A stretch of 64,000 nucleotides of DNA from Bin34 sp963422415 (GTDB lineage Bacteria > Chloroflexota > Anaerolineae > Caldilineales > Caldilineaceae). The translations under genes were made by a program, and so were the position numbers. The notes under the pieces were generated by a model. The model worked only from the letters and a program-made list of their open reading frames with translations, made no database searches and was not told the origin of the DNA. This document shows positions 1 through 9,386 of the stretch, piece by piece. The stretch spans positions 620,001 to 684,000 of the forward strand of contig OY729430.1 in NCBI GenBank assembly GCA_963422415.1, read 5' to 3'. The stretch's first letter is position 1. Each line of letters opens with the position of its first letter.

Positions 1-1
1 G

Positions 2-3000
2 CAGAGATCGTTTGCCGATGCACGGGACTACTGGAACGCGTTCCAAGCCCGCCGGGATCGGTCCGGGGAAAGTCCCACCACCCTGACCCGTCAATACTGG
101 ATGGAGGGTTTTCTCGAACTGCTGGAGTTCCCGCGCCCGCGTTTTCAGCGGAACGCCCTTGAGGTCGGTGATCGGAGTCTCGTCATTTCGCATCGCATGC
201 ACGAAGGGGAATTCGCGCCTCCCATCAACATCGTGGCCTGGAACCAGAGCCTTGACGAAAAGGAGCGCCAGCACAGGCACACGCCCCACGCGGCCGTGCA
301 GTCGTACCTGAATGGCTCCGAGACCCTGTGGGGAGTGGCCACGAACGGCGGTGAATTGCGCCTGTTGCGCGACAGCGTCCGCTTCTCCAAGCCCAGTTAC
401 CTGGAATTCAACCTGCAGGCGATGCTGGAAGGCAATCTGTACAATGAATTCGCGGTTCTGTACAGGCTTCTGCATGCCACACGCTTTCCCGCGCCGCACG
501 ACTTGCCACACGACTGCTGGCTCGAGAAATATCATTCTGCGGGCGTCGAGCGCGGAGACCGTGTCCGGGACAGACTGCGCGACGGCGTAAAGGGCGCCTT
601 GGAGACCTTGGGCACGGCGTTTTTGCGCCATCCGGCCAATGCGGCGCTGGCCGAATCGATCGGACAGGCACACCTGACGGACACGCACTTCTACAGGCAG
701 CTGCTGCGGCTGGTCTATCGCCTGCTCTTCCTCATGGTCACGGAAGAACGAAAGCTGCTTGCCCAGGAAGCCGGCACAGGCATGCACTCGGTATACAGCC
801 GGTACTACAGCGTCGGCCGATTGCGGACCCGGGCCGAACGCCACTTTGCCGGTGACCGGCACACGGATCTCTGGGAGGGACTAAAGAAGACTTTTCGCCT
901 GTTCCGCGACGATACGGCACTGGATCTGCATCTCTCGCCCTTGAACGGCGAGCTGTTCGGACCGGAGGCCTGCCAGGATCTCGAATCCGCGACCTGCTCC
1001 AACGCAGATCTGCTCAAAGCCATGCAGCATCTGTCGACATTCGATGTCGACAGTGTGCGCCGCAGAGTCAACTACGCTCATCTGGACGTCGAGGAACTCG
1101 GTTCCGTCTACGAAAGTCTGCTGGACTACCGCCCGGAGTTCACTGGCCGGGACGAAGCCGGTGTGTCATGGGGCTTCGCGCTGGCCGCGGGCACGGAGCG
1201 CAAGCAGACAGGCTCCTACTACACCCCGCCGGAATTGGTGAGGGAATTGATAGGGAGTGCGCTGGCGCCCGTCATGGAAGAGCGTCTGAGGGAAGCCGGA
1301 CGGGATGTGGGCAGAAGAGAAAAGGCACTGCTGTCCCTGCGGGTCTGCGACCCCGCCTGCGGATCGGGGCATTTCCTGCTGGCTGCAACGCGTTGCATTG
1401 CCCGAGAACTGGCCCGCACGCGCACGGGACAGGAGGAGCCGGCCCTGCCTCAATATCGGGAGGCAGTGCGGGACGTGGTACGTCACTGCATATACGGCGT
1501 GGACAAGAATCTGCTGGCCGTGGATCTGTGCAAGGTGGCCTTGTGGATAGAGAGTCACGCCGCCGGCTATCCCCTAGGATTTCTCGACCACCGCATCAAG
1601 TGCGGGGACAGCCTTGTGGGTGTATACGATCTGGAGTGTCTGGCAGAAGGCATTCCCGATGGCGCCTACAAGGAAGTCAAGGGCGATGACAAGAAGACAG
1701 CCAGCCTCTATCGAAAACTGAATCGGCAGGGCCGACAAGGCCAACCGGCGTTTGATTTCGACGGAGACGAGGAGCCCGCGGATGCCTTCGCGGCAGAAAT
1801 GGCCGCGGTGGGAATGCAGGACGAGCGAAACCCTGCGGACGTCCGGGCCAAGCAGGAACTATATACGGAGCTGCGCGCTTCTGACTATTACGACAGGCTA
1901 AGAGACGCGTGCGATCTCTGGACCTACGCGTTCTTCGCGCCGCTTGTCGCCTCAGATGAGAGGAGTACCCCTATACCTACCTCAAGCGAGGTATACAGCG
2001 TTCTTAAAGGCCTGCAATCCCGCACTCGCCTGAAGGCCGTGGCCAAGAGCACATCCGAGACCTTGGCCTTCTTTCATTGGCCGTTGGAGTTCCCCGAGGT
2101 GTTTGCCGGTCCCGAGAGGGGTTTTGACGTGGTATTGGCCAACCCGCCTTGGGAACGTGTCAAACTAGAGGAAAAGGAATTCTTCGCGTCGCGAGCCCCA
2201 GCTATTGCCGATGCTCCGCACAAGGCGGCGCGACAGCTCTTGATAGACAAGCTGAAGATTACACACCCTCGACTGGCCGTCGAGTTCGCTGCCGCGGCAC
2301 GCGTCGCCGATGCCACCAGTCTTTTCATCCGGCAGAGTAGACGAACCCCGCTGACTGGCAAATACATTATCAATACCTACTCCGTGTTTGCCGAGACAGC
2401 TCAGACACTTCTCAATCCGACGGGCAGAACCGGACTCATAGTTCCCACCGGCATTGCCATGGACAATGCCAACAAGGAGTTCTTTGCCAGCCTGACTGAA
2501 GGCAGACGTCTGGCAAGCCTGCTTGACTTCGAGAATCACGAGAGAGTGTTTCCAGGAATCCACAGGAGTTTGAAATTCTCTCTGTTGACGATCAGCGGGA
2601 TTGAGCGGCTTTGTCCAGAGGCCGAGTTCGCGTTCTTCTTGCACAACACGCAACAGATTGGGGAACAGGGACGCCGAGTTCGGTTGACGGCAGTAGACTT
2701 CCGGCTATTCAACCCTAACACTCGTAACTGTCCCATGTTTCGTACTCCGCGGGACATGGAAATAGCTCGCAAGATGTATCAGCGGGCGGGAGTGCTTTGG
2801 AACGAGAACTTGGAAGACACCAAGGCCAATCCTTGGGGAATCCAGCTCAAGGCGATGTTCAATATGTCCAACGATTCGAATCTTTTCCGAACGCGGGAGG
2901 AGATGGAGCAAGCCGGTTGGAGATTGCAAAGAAATGAGTTTGTCAAAGGACTGGAGCGCCATCTACCACTCTACGAAGCCAAACTCTTCGAGCAGTTCGA

Positions 3001-3418
3001 TCACAGATTTGCTACTTTCGCCGATGTCGTGCAGCAAGATAAAAAGAAGGGAAAGGCTCGTGCCATGAATTCGCGTGAGAAAGAGGACCCCAACCTTGCA
3101 GCAGTGCCGCGTTACTGGGTTCACGAAGAAATTTTCAGAGCAAAATTTGACAAGACCGGACTTTCTCTGAACGAATCGGATTTGCCAATTGAAAATAGCC
3201 GCGAGCCGCGAGCCGCGAGCCGCGAGCCGCGAGCCGCGAGCCGCGAGCCGCGAGCCGCGAGCCGCGAGCCGCGAGCCGCGAGCCGCGAGCCGCGAGCCGC
3301 GAGCCGCGAGCCGCGAGCCGCGAGCCGCGAGCCGCGAGCCGCGGTCAAGGCCCTGGCCTCCATCGTCCACTCCTGGCTTGCCGGCAAATCACCAATCCAA
3401 CGAACGCGAGAACAATGA
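2..3418 (+). CDS. Eco57I/PglX-type DNA adenine methyltransferase body, 5'-partial, ends early after a heptamer tract
   Basis: Class I SAM-dependent N6-adenine DNA methyltransferase of the large type IIG/PglX/DrmMI kind. The frame is already open at base 2, so the ATG at 101 is internal and the N-terminus lies left of the window. Counting from that ATG, a region resembling the N-terminal part of type IIG enzymes is followed by the SAM-binding motif DPACGSGHF near residue 417 and the catalytic NPPW near residue 681. A helical region follows, ending in RYWVHEE. Residues 1033-1081 are seven copies of REPRAAS encoded by the AGCCGCG tract, after which the frame stops within 25 codons. The expected C-terminal target-recognition part is encoded immediately downstream in another frame. 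The helicase gene follows, so a restriction or anti-phage role is likely. Family call is strong; the exact defence type cannot be fixed from this window. Confidence 0.9.
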   Translation, partial: QRSFADARDYWNAFQARRDRSGESPTTLTRQYWMEGFLELLEFPRPRFQRNALEVGDRSLVISHRMHEGEFAPPINIVAWNQSLDEKERQHRHTPHAAVQSYLNGSETLWGVATNGGELRLLRDSVRFSKPSYLEFNLQAMLEGNLYNEFAVLYRLLHATRFPAPHDLPHDCWLEKYHSAGVERGDRVRDRLRDGVKGALETLGTAFLRHPANAALAESIGQAHLTDTHFYRQLLRLVYRLLFLMVTEERKLLAQEAGTGMHSVYSRYYSVGRLRTRAERHFAGDRHTDLWEGLKKTFRLFRDDTALDLHLSPLNGELFGPEACQDLESATCSNADLLKAMQHLSTFDVDSVRRRVNYAHLDVEELGSVYESLLDYRPEFTGRDEAGVSWGFALAAGTERKQTGSYYTPPELVRELIGSALAPVMEERLREAGRDVGRREKALLSLRVCDPACGSGHFLLAATRCIARELARTRTGQEEPALPQYREAVRDVVRHCIYGVDKNLLAVDLCKVALWIESHAAGYPLGFLDHRIKCGDSLVGVYDLECLAEGIPDGAYKEVKGDDKKTASLYRKLNRQGRQGQPAFDFDGDEEPADAFAAEMAAVGMQDERNPADVRAKQELYTELRASDYYDRLRDACDLWTYAFFAPLVASDERSTPIPTSSEVYSVLKGLQSRTRLKAVAKSTSETLAFFHWPLEFPEVFAGPERGFDVVLANPPWERVKLEEKEFFASRAPAIADAPHKAARQLLIDKLKITHPRLAVEFAAAARVADATSLFIRQSRRTPLTGKYIINTYSVFAETAQTLLNPTGRTGLIVPTGIAMDNANKEFFASLTEGRRLASLLDFENHERVFPGIHRSLKFSLLTISGIERLCPEAEFAFFLHNTQQIGEQGRRVRLTAVDFRLFNPNTRNCPMFRTPRDMEIARKMYQRAGVLWNENLEDTKANPWGIQLKAMFNMSNDSNLFRTREEMEQAGWRLQRNEFVKGLERHLPLYEAKLFEQFDHRFATFADVVQQDKKKGKARAMNSREKEDPNLAAVPRYWVHEEIFRAKFDKTGLSLNESDLPIENSREPRAASREPRAASREPRAASREPRAASREPRAASREPRAASREPRAAVKALASIVHSWLAGKSPIQRTREQ

Positions 3419-4226
3419 TAGCGGCGATACTCCCTGCCGGTGGAGTAGGACATTCAGCCATGGTTTTCAACATTGGCTCGTCGTATTTCGAGATATCGCC
3501 AGAGCCACAGACCGAAGAACCGCCATCGCGGCCATCCTCCCAAGAACGGCCATGAACAACAAATCTCCTGTGATGCAACCGCAAGGCAAAGCCTGGCTTC
3601 ATGCAGTTCGCCAACTCGCCCGGGCTACAGATCACCGCACCTTGATTGCCGGCGTGCTGCCGGGCAATCCGCTGGGTCACAGCTCTTTCGTGATAGGCAA
3701 TGAAGGTGATCCGGTCGCCGTGGCTTCCGCGTTGTTGGCCGCCAACATGAACAGCCTGCCGCTTGACTGGGCAGCCCGCTGTTCGGTGGGCGGTACGAAC
3801 CTGAGTTTCTTCATAGTCAAGCAGCTTCCCATGCTTCCGCCCGAGGCGTATCTAGCGGAGGCTTGCAAAGGCCGCTTGTATGCGGAGCTAGTCGCCGAAA
3901 GGGTTCTGGAACTCACCTATACAGCCCACGCTTTGGAACCCTTTGCCCGGGAACTTGGATACGAGGGACCACCCTTCGTCTGGAACGAGGAGCGTCGCCA
4001 CTGCCTCAAGAGCGAGCTGGATGCCCTCTATGCCTGCATGTACCGCCTGGATCGAGAGGAGCTGGAGTGGATTCTGAATCCGGAGCCGCCCAGCGTCTCC
4101 TTTCCCACCCTCAAACGAAACGAAGAGAAGGAATTCGGCGAATACCGCACCCAGCGGCTGGTGCTGCAGGCCTACGACCAACTCGTCGCGGGCCAAGAGC
4201 CCAGCGTCTCGGTGGATTCCCCGTAG
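3189..4226 (+). CDS. C-terminal (target-recognition) part of the methyltransferase, out of frame with the body
   Basis: This frame opens inside the heptamer tract and carries what the upstream frame lacks: RDIARATDRRTAIAAILP near 3490-3540, a second version RQLARATDHRTLIAGVLP near 3608-3660, then GGTNLSFFIVKQLPMLPP near 3790-3842. The last motif is typical of the C-terminal end of Eco57I-like methyltransferases. It has no recognisable start of its own; a possible internal ATG lies at 3552 and the frame opens formally at a TTG at 3189. The stop is 9 bp before the helicase ATG, and the helicase ribosome binding site overlaps it. Losing one heptamer or gaining two would fuse it to the upstream body. 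It may be a phase-OFF fragment, a true pseudogene or a product of misassembly in the repeat. Confidence 0.75.
   Translation: MKIAASREPRAASREPRAASREPRAASREPRAASREPRAASREPRAASREPRSRPWPPSSTPGLPANHQSNERENNDSGDTPCRWSRTFSHGFQHWLVVFRDIARATDRRTAIAAILPRTAMNNKSPVMQPQGKAWLHAVRQLARATDHRTLIAGVLPGNPLGHSSFVIGNEGDPVAVASALLAANMNSLPLDWAARCSVGGTNLSFFIVKQLPMLPPEAYLAEACKGRLYAELVAERVLELTYTAHALEPFARELGYEGPPFVWNEERRHCLKSELDALYACMYRLDREELEWILNPEPPSVSFPTLKRNEEKEFGEYRTQRLVLQAYDQLVAGQEPSVSVDSP
3197..3343 (+). repeat. 21 perfect tandem copies of heptanucleotide AGCCGCG inside the methyltransferase gene
   Basis: The 147-bp tract consists of 21 uninterrupted 7-bp units. Because 7 is 1 modulo 3, any reading frame through the tract gives the same heptapeptide (REPRAAS, permuted), and each unit gained or lost shifts the downstream frame by one. 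The tract sits at the hinge between the catalytic domain and the C-terminal recognition region. Slipped-strand mispairing at such tracts is an established cause of phase variation in restriction-modification genes. Twenty-one units give the early stop at 3418. Copy numbers of 20 or 23 would join the body to the frame ending at 4226, and 19 or 22 would join it to a frame ending at 3555. Confidence 0.97.
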
Positions 4227-4235
4227 GAGTCAGCT

Positions 4236-7200
4236 ATGACTCTGGATGTTTTTCGGCTCCGCGAGGACGTGGTATCGGAGTACCGCGACTATGTCAGAAG
4301 CTTCATCCGGATTCGCGACCGCCGCGTCGACACCTATGTAAGAAATACACTGGAGGCGGGAGAGCTGTGGCCCGAGGCGGTTCTGCAGCTCAACCCCGCC
4401 TTTGCACAGGATGCCACATTGGGAGAGCTGGCCGGATCCGGCCAGCTCATGGAGGAAACGGCTCGTTTCTTCGGCAAGAATACCCGCTTGTATCGACATC
4501 AGAGGGAGGCGTTGGAAATTGGCCTGCGCGGCCAGTCCTACATCGTGACCACCGGCACGGGATCGGGCAAGAGTCTCACGTATCTCATTCCCATCTTCGA
4601 CGCGGTGGTGCGCAACAACCCTTCGGATCATTCGGTGCGAGCCATTCTGGTGTATCCCATGAATGCCCTCATCAACAGCCAGCTGGACGCGCTCGAGGCA
4701 TTTCGGAACAACTTCCCTGACTCTCCTGTCCGTTTCGAGCGCTATACAGGCCAAGAAGGCAACGAGGATCGAAATCGAATCCTGGAGGACCCGCCCCACA
4801 TTCTGCTGACCAACTACGTGATGGCGGAATACCTACTGGTCCGCCCTGCGGAACGCCCGCTTTTGCACACGGCCACCCGCTCTCTTCAGACTCTGGTCAT
4901 GGACGAACTGCACTTCTACCGCGGCCGACAGGGAGCCGATGTGGCCATGCTCACCCGTCGCCTGCAGGAAAGGGCTGGACAGAATCTGCAAGCGGTGGCT
5001 ACCAGCGCCACCATGGCTACGGGAGACTCGAGGCAGGAACGCAAGCAGACTGTGGCCCAACTGGCCTCGCGCTTCTTTGGGCAGGAAATTCCGTCCGCCC
5101 ATGTCGTGGACGAGACTTTGCAAAGAGTGGCGCAAGTGCCTGTGCCTGCCAGTTCCACGGAGGTGCGCAGCGCGATAGAGACCCCTCCGCCAGCGTCCCA
5201 TGCGGATGCTGTTCGCCAACATCCCCTTGTGGCCTGGGTCGAAGACGCGTTTGGCTTGGTCACGGAAGAGGAGAGACTTGTGCGCCGTCGTCCCAAGACG
5301 TTTGTCTCCGCTGTGCAGAATCTGTCCCAAACCAGCGGACTGTCGTCGGAACTATGCCAGGCCCGTCTGCGCAGCGCGCTGGATGCCGGCAATGCAGCCC
5401 GAGACACCCATGGACAGCCGGTGTTGGCTTTCCGGTTGCATCAGTGGCTATCGTCCGGGAGCAACGTATATGCCACTCTCGAGGACCCTGGGACCAGAGT
5501 CTTCAGCATGCAGGGCCAGGTTAAGCTGGACTCGGAAAGACTTCTGTTTCCCTTGGCCTTTTGTCGGGAGTGCGGCCAAGAGTATTACCTTGTCGCCCGG
5601 CAAGAAGACGCGAATAACGCCCAATTGCTGCCCCGCTACCCCACAGTGGGAGCTCCGGATGAAATCGAGGGGCAACAACCAGGATTCTTCGCGTTGGAGA
5701 GCGATGACCTTTGGCGGGACAACGTGTCCGATCTGCCGGATACATGGCTGACCGCCTCGGGTCGATCGGTCAAAAAGGACTATGCCACTTATCGGCCCCG
5801 TCGGTATCGGGTCGGTGTCGACGGCAGTCTGGGAGAGAGTCCGAGACACGCGTGCGGCTGGTTTCAGCCCGCCCCATTCCTGCTTTGTCTGCGTTGCCGC
5901 GCCGTTCATGTCCGTCGCTCCAACTCCGACTACCGCAAGCTTTCCCTCTTGAGCCAGACGGGCCGATCCACCGCCACGACCATTGGCGCGGATGCCGCAG
6001 TCGCAGGCATGATGGCACAGCAACTCGCCCGCGAGGAAGCCAAGGTCTTGAGCTTCACGGACAATCGCCAAGATGCCTCCTTGCAGGCGGGACACCTAAA
6101 CGACTTCGTGCAGGTGGCGTTGCTACGCGCCGGGCTGTTCAAGGCCATGCGCCAAAAGGGATCGCTGACCTTCAGTGAACTGGGCACGGCGATTTTCGAA
6201 GCTCTGAATCTGTCCTCCCACCAGTTTCTGCGCGAGGCAGTGGACGAGGGACCCGGTGCCAGGCAAGGCCGCAAGGCCCTGATCGATCTCCTTGAGCATC
6301 TGGCTCTGGAGGACCTGGCACGCGATTGGCGCATTACACAGCCGGATCTGGAAATGACGGGTCTGCTGCGGATCCAGTACATCGGATTGGAGGAACTCGC
6401 CGCCCAGGAAGAGCTGTGGAGCGGGCTGCCCGCCATGGGAGAGGTGGCCGCCGCTGTCCGGCAAGCCGTACTCTGCGCCCTGCTTGACCATCTGCGCCGA
6501 AATCTGGCTATCGATGCCCACAGATTGACCGAGAGCGCCGCCCGGCAACTCGTACGAGACACCGGTCAATGGCTGGCGGATCCGTGGTGTCTGGAGGAAA
6601 ACGATCGACTGCGCACTCAGGGGCTGGCCTTTCTGCCCGGCATCCAACCCACCCGCGCCGAACAGTATATCCACAACACTTTCAAATTGGGTTCCCGTTC
6701 GGCGGTGGGTCGGTACCTGCGTTCTCCGCGGACTTGGAACATATCCGAGCGACTGACCGACGAAGCCTGTGACCAGTTGATCCACGGCATCCTCAATGCC
6801 CTGAAGGGGCATATCCTGTCCGTACATCGAGATGAACATGGCCAAGACAGAGGAGTGAGAGTGTTGGCCGGCGCGCTCCGGTGGACTCGGGGCGACGGGA
6901 ACGTCCCGCGCCCCGATCCTGTCCGCACTTCGTCCTTGCACCTGCGCAAGGAGATGGAAACTCCCCAAAAGGGCAATTCCTATTTCTCCAGGCTATACCA
7001 GGATCGCGACCACCTGCGGGGCATGCAGGCCGCAGAGCACACGGGCCAGATTTCCCCGGAAAACCGCATCGAGCGAGAGGGGAAATTCAGGGATGGCAAC
7101 TTGCCCGTCCTGTTCTGTTCTCCGACCATGGAACTGGGGGTGGACATCCGAGACCTCCACATGGTCCACCTGCGCAATGTACCGCCTACGCCCGCCAACT

Positions 7201-9323
7201 ACGCCCAGCGCAGCGGGCGGGCGGGACGCAGCGGACAGCCCGCGTTGATTGTGGCGTTCGCCGCACAGGGCAACGCGCACGACCAGTATTTCTTTGGTCG
7301 CCGCAATGACATGATCGCCGGCGCTGTCGCTCCGGCACGCATGGACCTTCAGAACGAACCGTTGGTCTTGGCCCATTTGCATTCCACCTGGCTGGCCTGC
7401 ACCTCTCTGACCTTGGGGCGCAGCGTGGCCGATGTTCTGGATCTCGGCGTCCCGGACTTTCCTCTTCGGTCCGAGATTGCCGCACAGTTGGCAGACCAAA
7501 ACGAAGATCGCATCTATGAAAAGGCCCTCGATCGCTGTCGCTACATCGTGTCTCGCACCCGGACCCCGGCTGGAGACCCGGTTTTCGGTCTTGCACGTGT
7601 GGAGGAAATTCTGCGCCGCGCCCCCCAAAGCTTCAACGCGGCATTCGATCCTTGGCGGGAGCTGTACCGCTCGACTGCAACCTTTCGGGATGCGGCGCGT
7701 CGTCGGATGGACGATCCCTACGCGACCGCGAAGGTGCGGGACGATGCAGATCGGCAACTCCGGGCGGCGCAGCGCGAGATCCAACAGCTGCTCAACCAAA
7801 CCGGAAGCCAAGAGGAATCCGACTTCTATCCCTATCGCTATCTGGCCACCGCGGGTTTTCTGCCGGGCTACAACTTCCCGCGCCTGCCGGTGCGCACCTC
7901 TGTCGCCGCAGGTAACAAGGCTCAGATCATCGATCGGCCCCGCTTCATCGGGTTGACGGAATTCGGCCCCGGCAACCGAATCTACCATGAAGGGCGCAAA
8001 CACTACATCGAATCCCTGATGCCGCCACCTAGTGGCATTGATGAATCCTTCCAACGGGCGCTTCTCTGCAACGTCTGTGGCTATCTTCACGAACAGGAAC
8101 ATATCGCGGTGGAAGTCTGCCGGTTTTGCTCCTCTCCACTGGACGCGACACACGCCGACCATCCGCAGAGGCTATTGGACCAACCGATGATGCGCTCCCG
8201 CCCTGTGGAAAGAATCTCGTCGGAAGAGGAGGAAAGAGCGCGTAGGGGATACGTTACGACCACCCACTTCAGTCTGGATGGAAACACGGGCGCCCGGTTC
8301 GAATTGCAGGATCCGCACGATCAGACCTTGATGGAGGCTTTCTTTGCCCCGACAGCCCGGCTGTGGAAGATCAACCATGGTTGGCGAGGTGGCCAGCGGG
8401 AAGGCTTCAGCGTTGACCCTGCAACAGGACGTTGGGAGCGCAAGTCCGATATCGTCCCGCAGGATCCCGGCGAGCGTAAGACCGTGACCGGCGTCAGGCC
8501 CTATGTCCAGGACATGCGCAACCTACTCATGCTGCGCCCCGTGAACGACAAGCCTTCGCGCCCGTTCCTCCTCTCGTTGCTCTATGCCCTCAAGCGCGCC
8601 ATCCAGTTCATATATCACCTGGAGGAGCAGGAGATCGAGGCGGAGTTGATCGGCCAGGGAGAGCACTTGCGCCTGCTGTACTGGGAAGCAGCCGAGGGCG
8701 GCACCGGAGTCTGGCATCGCATTGCCAGTGAGCCGGACGCCTTGGCTGAAATTGCGAAACAGGCTCTATCCCTCTGCCACTTTGATCCCGCTACGGGACA
8801 AGACGATCCAAGCCTGAACGTCGAGCCCTGCGCCGCGGCTTGCTACCGCTGCCTGCTGGCCTACGGCAATCAGAGAGAACACCGCCTTCTGGATCGCATG
8901 TTGCTCCCGGAATACTTGGTCAGGTTGGCGGATTCAAGCCTAGTGCCTACGGCAGTGCAAGAGAAGCGCGAGGACCGTTTCAGACGTCTGCTTGCCTTGG
9001 CGGATTCCACCCTGGAGGAAGACTTCCTGCACTTTCTTCACGACAAGGATCTTGCATTGCCTGATGAAGCCCAGAACCGACCCACCTCCCATATATACGT
9101 GCAGCCTGACTTCTATTACCGGCACGCCCAGAATCCGCAGTTGCCGGGAATCTGCATCTTTATAGACGGTCCTGTTCACGACACTCCGGAAAATCGCGAC
9201 CGCGACGAGCGCCTTCGCACCGAACTGCGCAATCGGGGATTCGGGGTGATCGCCATCCGTTACGATCGTCCCTTCGCCGATCAAGTCAAAGGCAGACCCG
9301 ACATCTTTGGGCAATTGGATTGA
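4236..9323 (+). CDS. Giant DEAD/DEAH-box helicase with DUF1998-type cysteine cluster and nuclease-like C-terminus
   Basis: A 1695-aa superfamily 2 helicase, probably the motor of a defence module with the upstream methyltransferase. Visible motifs are the Q-motif-like YRHQ (86-89), Walker A TGTGSGKS (106-113), DELH (223-226), SAT (257-259) and motif VI QRSGRAGRSGQ near 990. Cysteine pairs CRECG near 442 and CLRC near 550 may form a zinc site; CNVC...CRFC lies near 1277-1300. Near 1530 the pattern EPCAAACYRCLLAYGNQ is characteristic of DUF1998/MZB domains. The last 110 residues (PDFYY...IFIDGPVHD...LRNRGFGVIAIRYD) resemble a DUF559/Vsr-like PD-(D/E)xK fold. Length and domain order recall Druantia DruE and DISARM-associated helicases. 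The start is set by TAGGAG six bases before the ATG. Helicase and DUF1998 are certain; the nuclease is inferred. Confidence 0.9.
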   Translation: MTLDVFRLREDVVSEYRDYVRSFIRIRDRRVDTYVRNTLEAGELWPEAVLQLNPAFAQDATLGELAGSGQLMEETARFFGKNTRLYRHQREALEIGLRGQSYIVTTGTGSGKSLTYLIPIFDAVVRNNPSDHSVRAILVYPMNALINSQLDALEAFRNNFPDSPVRFERYTGQEGNEDRNRILEDPPHILLTNYVMAEYLLVRPAERPLLHTATRSLQTLVMDELHFYRGRQGADVAMLTRRLQERAGQNLQAVATSATMATGDSRQERKQTVAQLASRFFGQEIPSAHVVDETLQRVAQVPVPASSTEVRSAIETPPPASHADAVRQHPLVAWVEDAFGLVTEEERLVRRRPKTFVSAVQNLSQTSGLSSELCQARLRSALDAGNAARDTHGQPVLAFRLHQWLSSGSNVYATLEDPGTRVFSMQGQVKLDSERLLFPLAFCRECGQEYYLVARQEDANNAQLLPRYPTVGAPDEIEGQQPGFFALESDDLWRDNVSDLPDTWLTASGRSVKKDYATYRPRRYRVGVDGSLGESPRHACGWFQPAPFLLCLRCRAVHVRRSNSDYRKLSLLSQTGRSTATTIGADAAVAGMMAQQLAREEAKVLSFTDNRQDASLQAGHLNDFVQVALLRAGLFKAMRQKGSLTFSELGTAIFEALNLSSHQFLREAVDEGPGARQGRKALIDLLEHLALEDLARDWRITQPDLEMTGLLRIQYIGLEELAAQEELWSGLPAMGEVAAAVRQAVLCALLDHLRRNLAIDAHRLTESAARQLVRDTGQWLADPWCLEENDRLRTQGLAFLPGIQPTRAEQYIHNTFKLGSRSAVGRYLRSPRTWNISERLTDEACDQLIHGILNALKGHILSVHRDEHGQDRGVRVLAGALRWTRGDGNVPRPDPVRTSSLHLRKEMETPQKGNSYFSRLYQDRDHLRGMQAAEHTGQISPENRIEREGKFRDGNLPVLFCSPTMELGVDIRDLHMVHLRNVPPTPANYAQRSGRAGRSGQPALIVAFAAQGNAHDQYFFGRRNDMIAGAVAPARMDLQNEPLVLAHLHSTWLACTSLTLGRSVADVLDLGVPDFPLRSEIAAQLADQNEDRIYEKALDRCRYIVSRTRTPAGDPVFGLARVEEILRRAPQSFNAAFDPWRELYRSTATFRDAARRRMDDPYATAKVRDDADRQLRAAQREIQQLLNQTGSQEESDFYPYRYLATAGFLPGYNFPRLPVRTSVAAGNKAQIIDRPRFIGLTEFGPGNRIYHEGRKHYIESLMPPPSGIDESFQRALLCNVCGYLHEQEHIAVEVCRFCSSPLDATHADHPQRLLDQPMMRSRPVERISSEEEERARRGYVTTTHFSLDGNTGARFELQDPHDQTLMEAFFAPTARLWKINHGWRGGQREGFSVDPATGRWERKSDIVPQDPGERKTVTGVRPYVQDMRNLLMLRPVNDKPSRPFLLSLLYALKRAIQFIYHLEEQEIEAELIGQGEHLRLLYWEAAEGGTGVWHRIASEPDALAEIAKQALSLCHFDPATGQDDPSLNVEPCAAACYRCLLAYGNQREHRLLDRMLLPEYLVRLADSSLVPTAVQEKREDRFRRLLALADSTLEEDFLHFLHDKDLALPDEAQNRPTSHIYVQPDFYYRHAQNPQLPGICIFIDGPVHDTPENRDRDERLRTELRNRGFGVIAIRYDRPFADQVKGRPDIFGQLD

Positions 9324-9386
9324 GTCTTCCAGAAAGCCCTTGCCAAGGAATCGCTCAAGTACAGCGCCGGAACAAAAGGAGAAAGA

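Noticed and set aside
3197..3343. CRISPR array
   Set aside because: The repeats are 7 bp with no spacers, so this is a microsatellite.
2963..3453. Minus-strand frames rich in RLAARGS repeats
   Set aside because: They are the antisense translation of the heptamer tract and have no start signal or motif.
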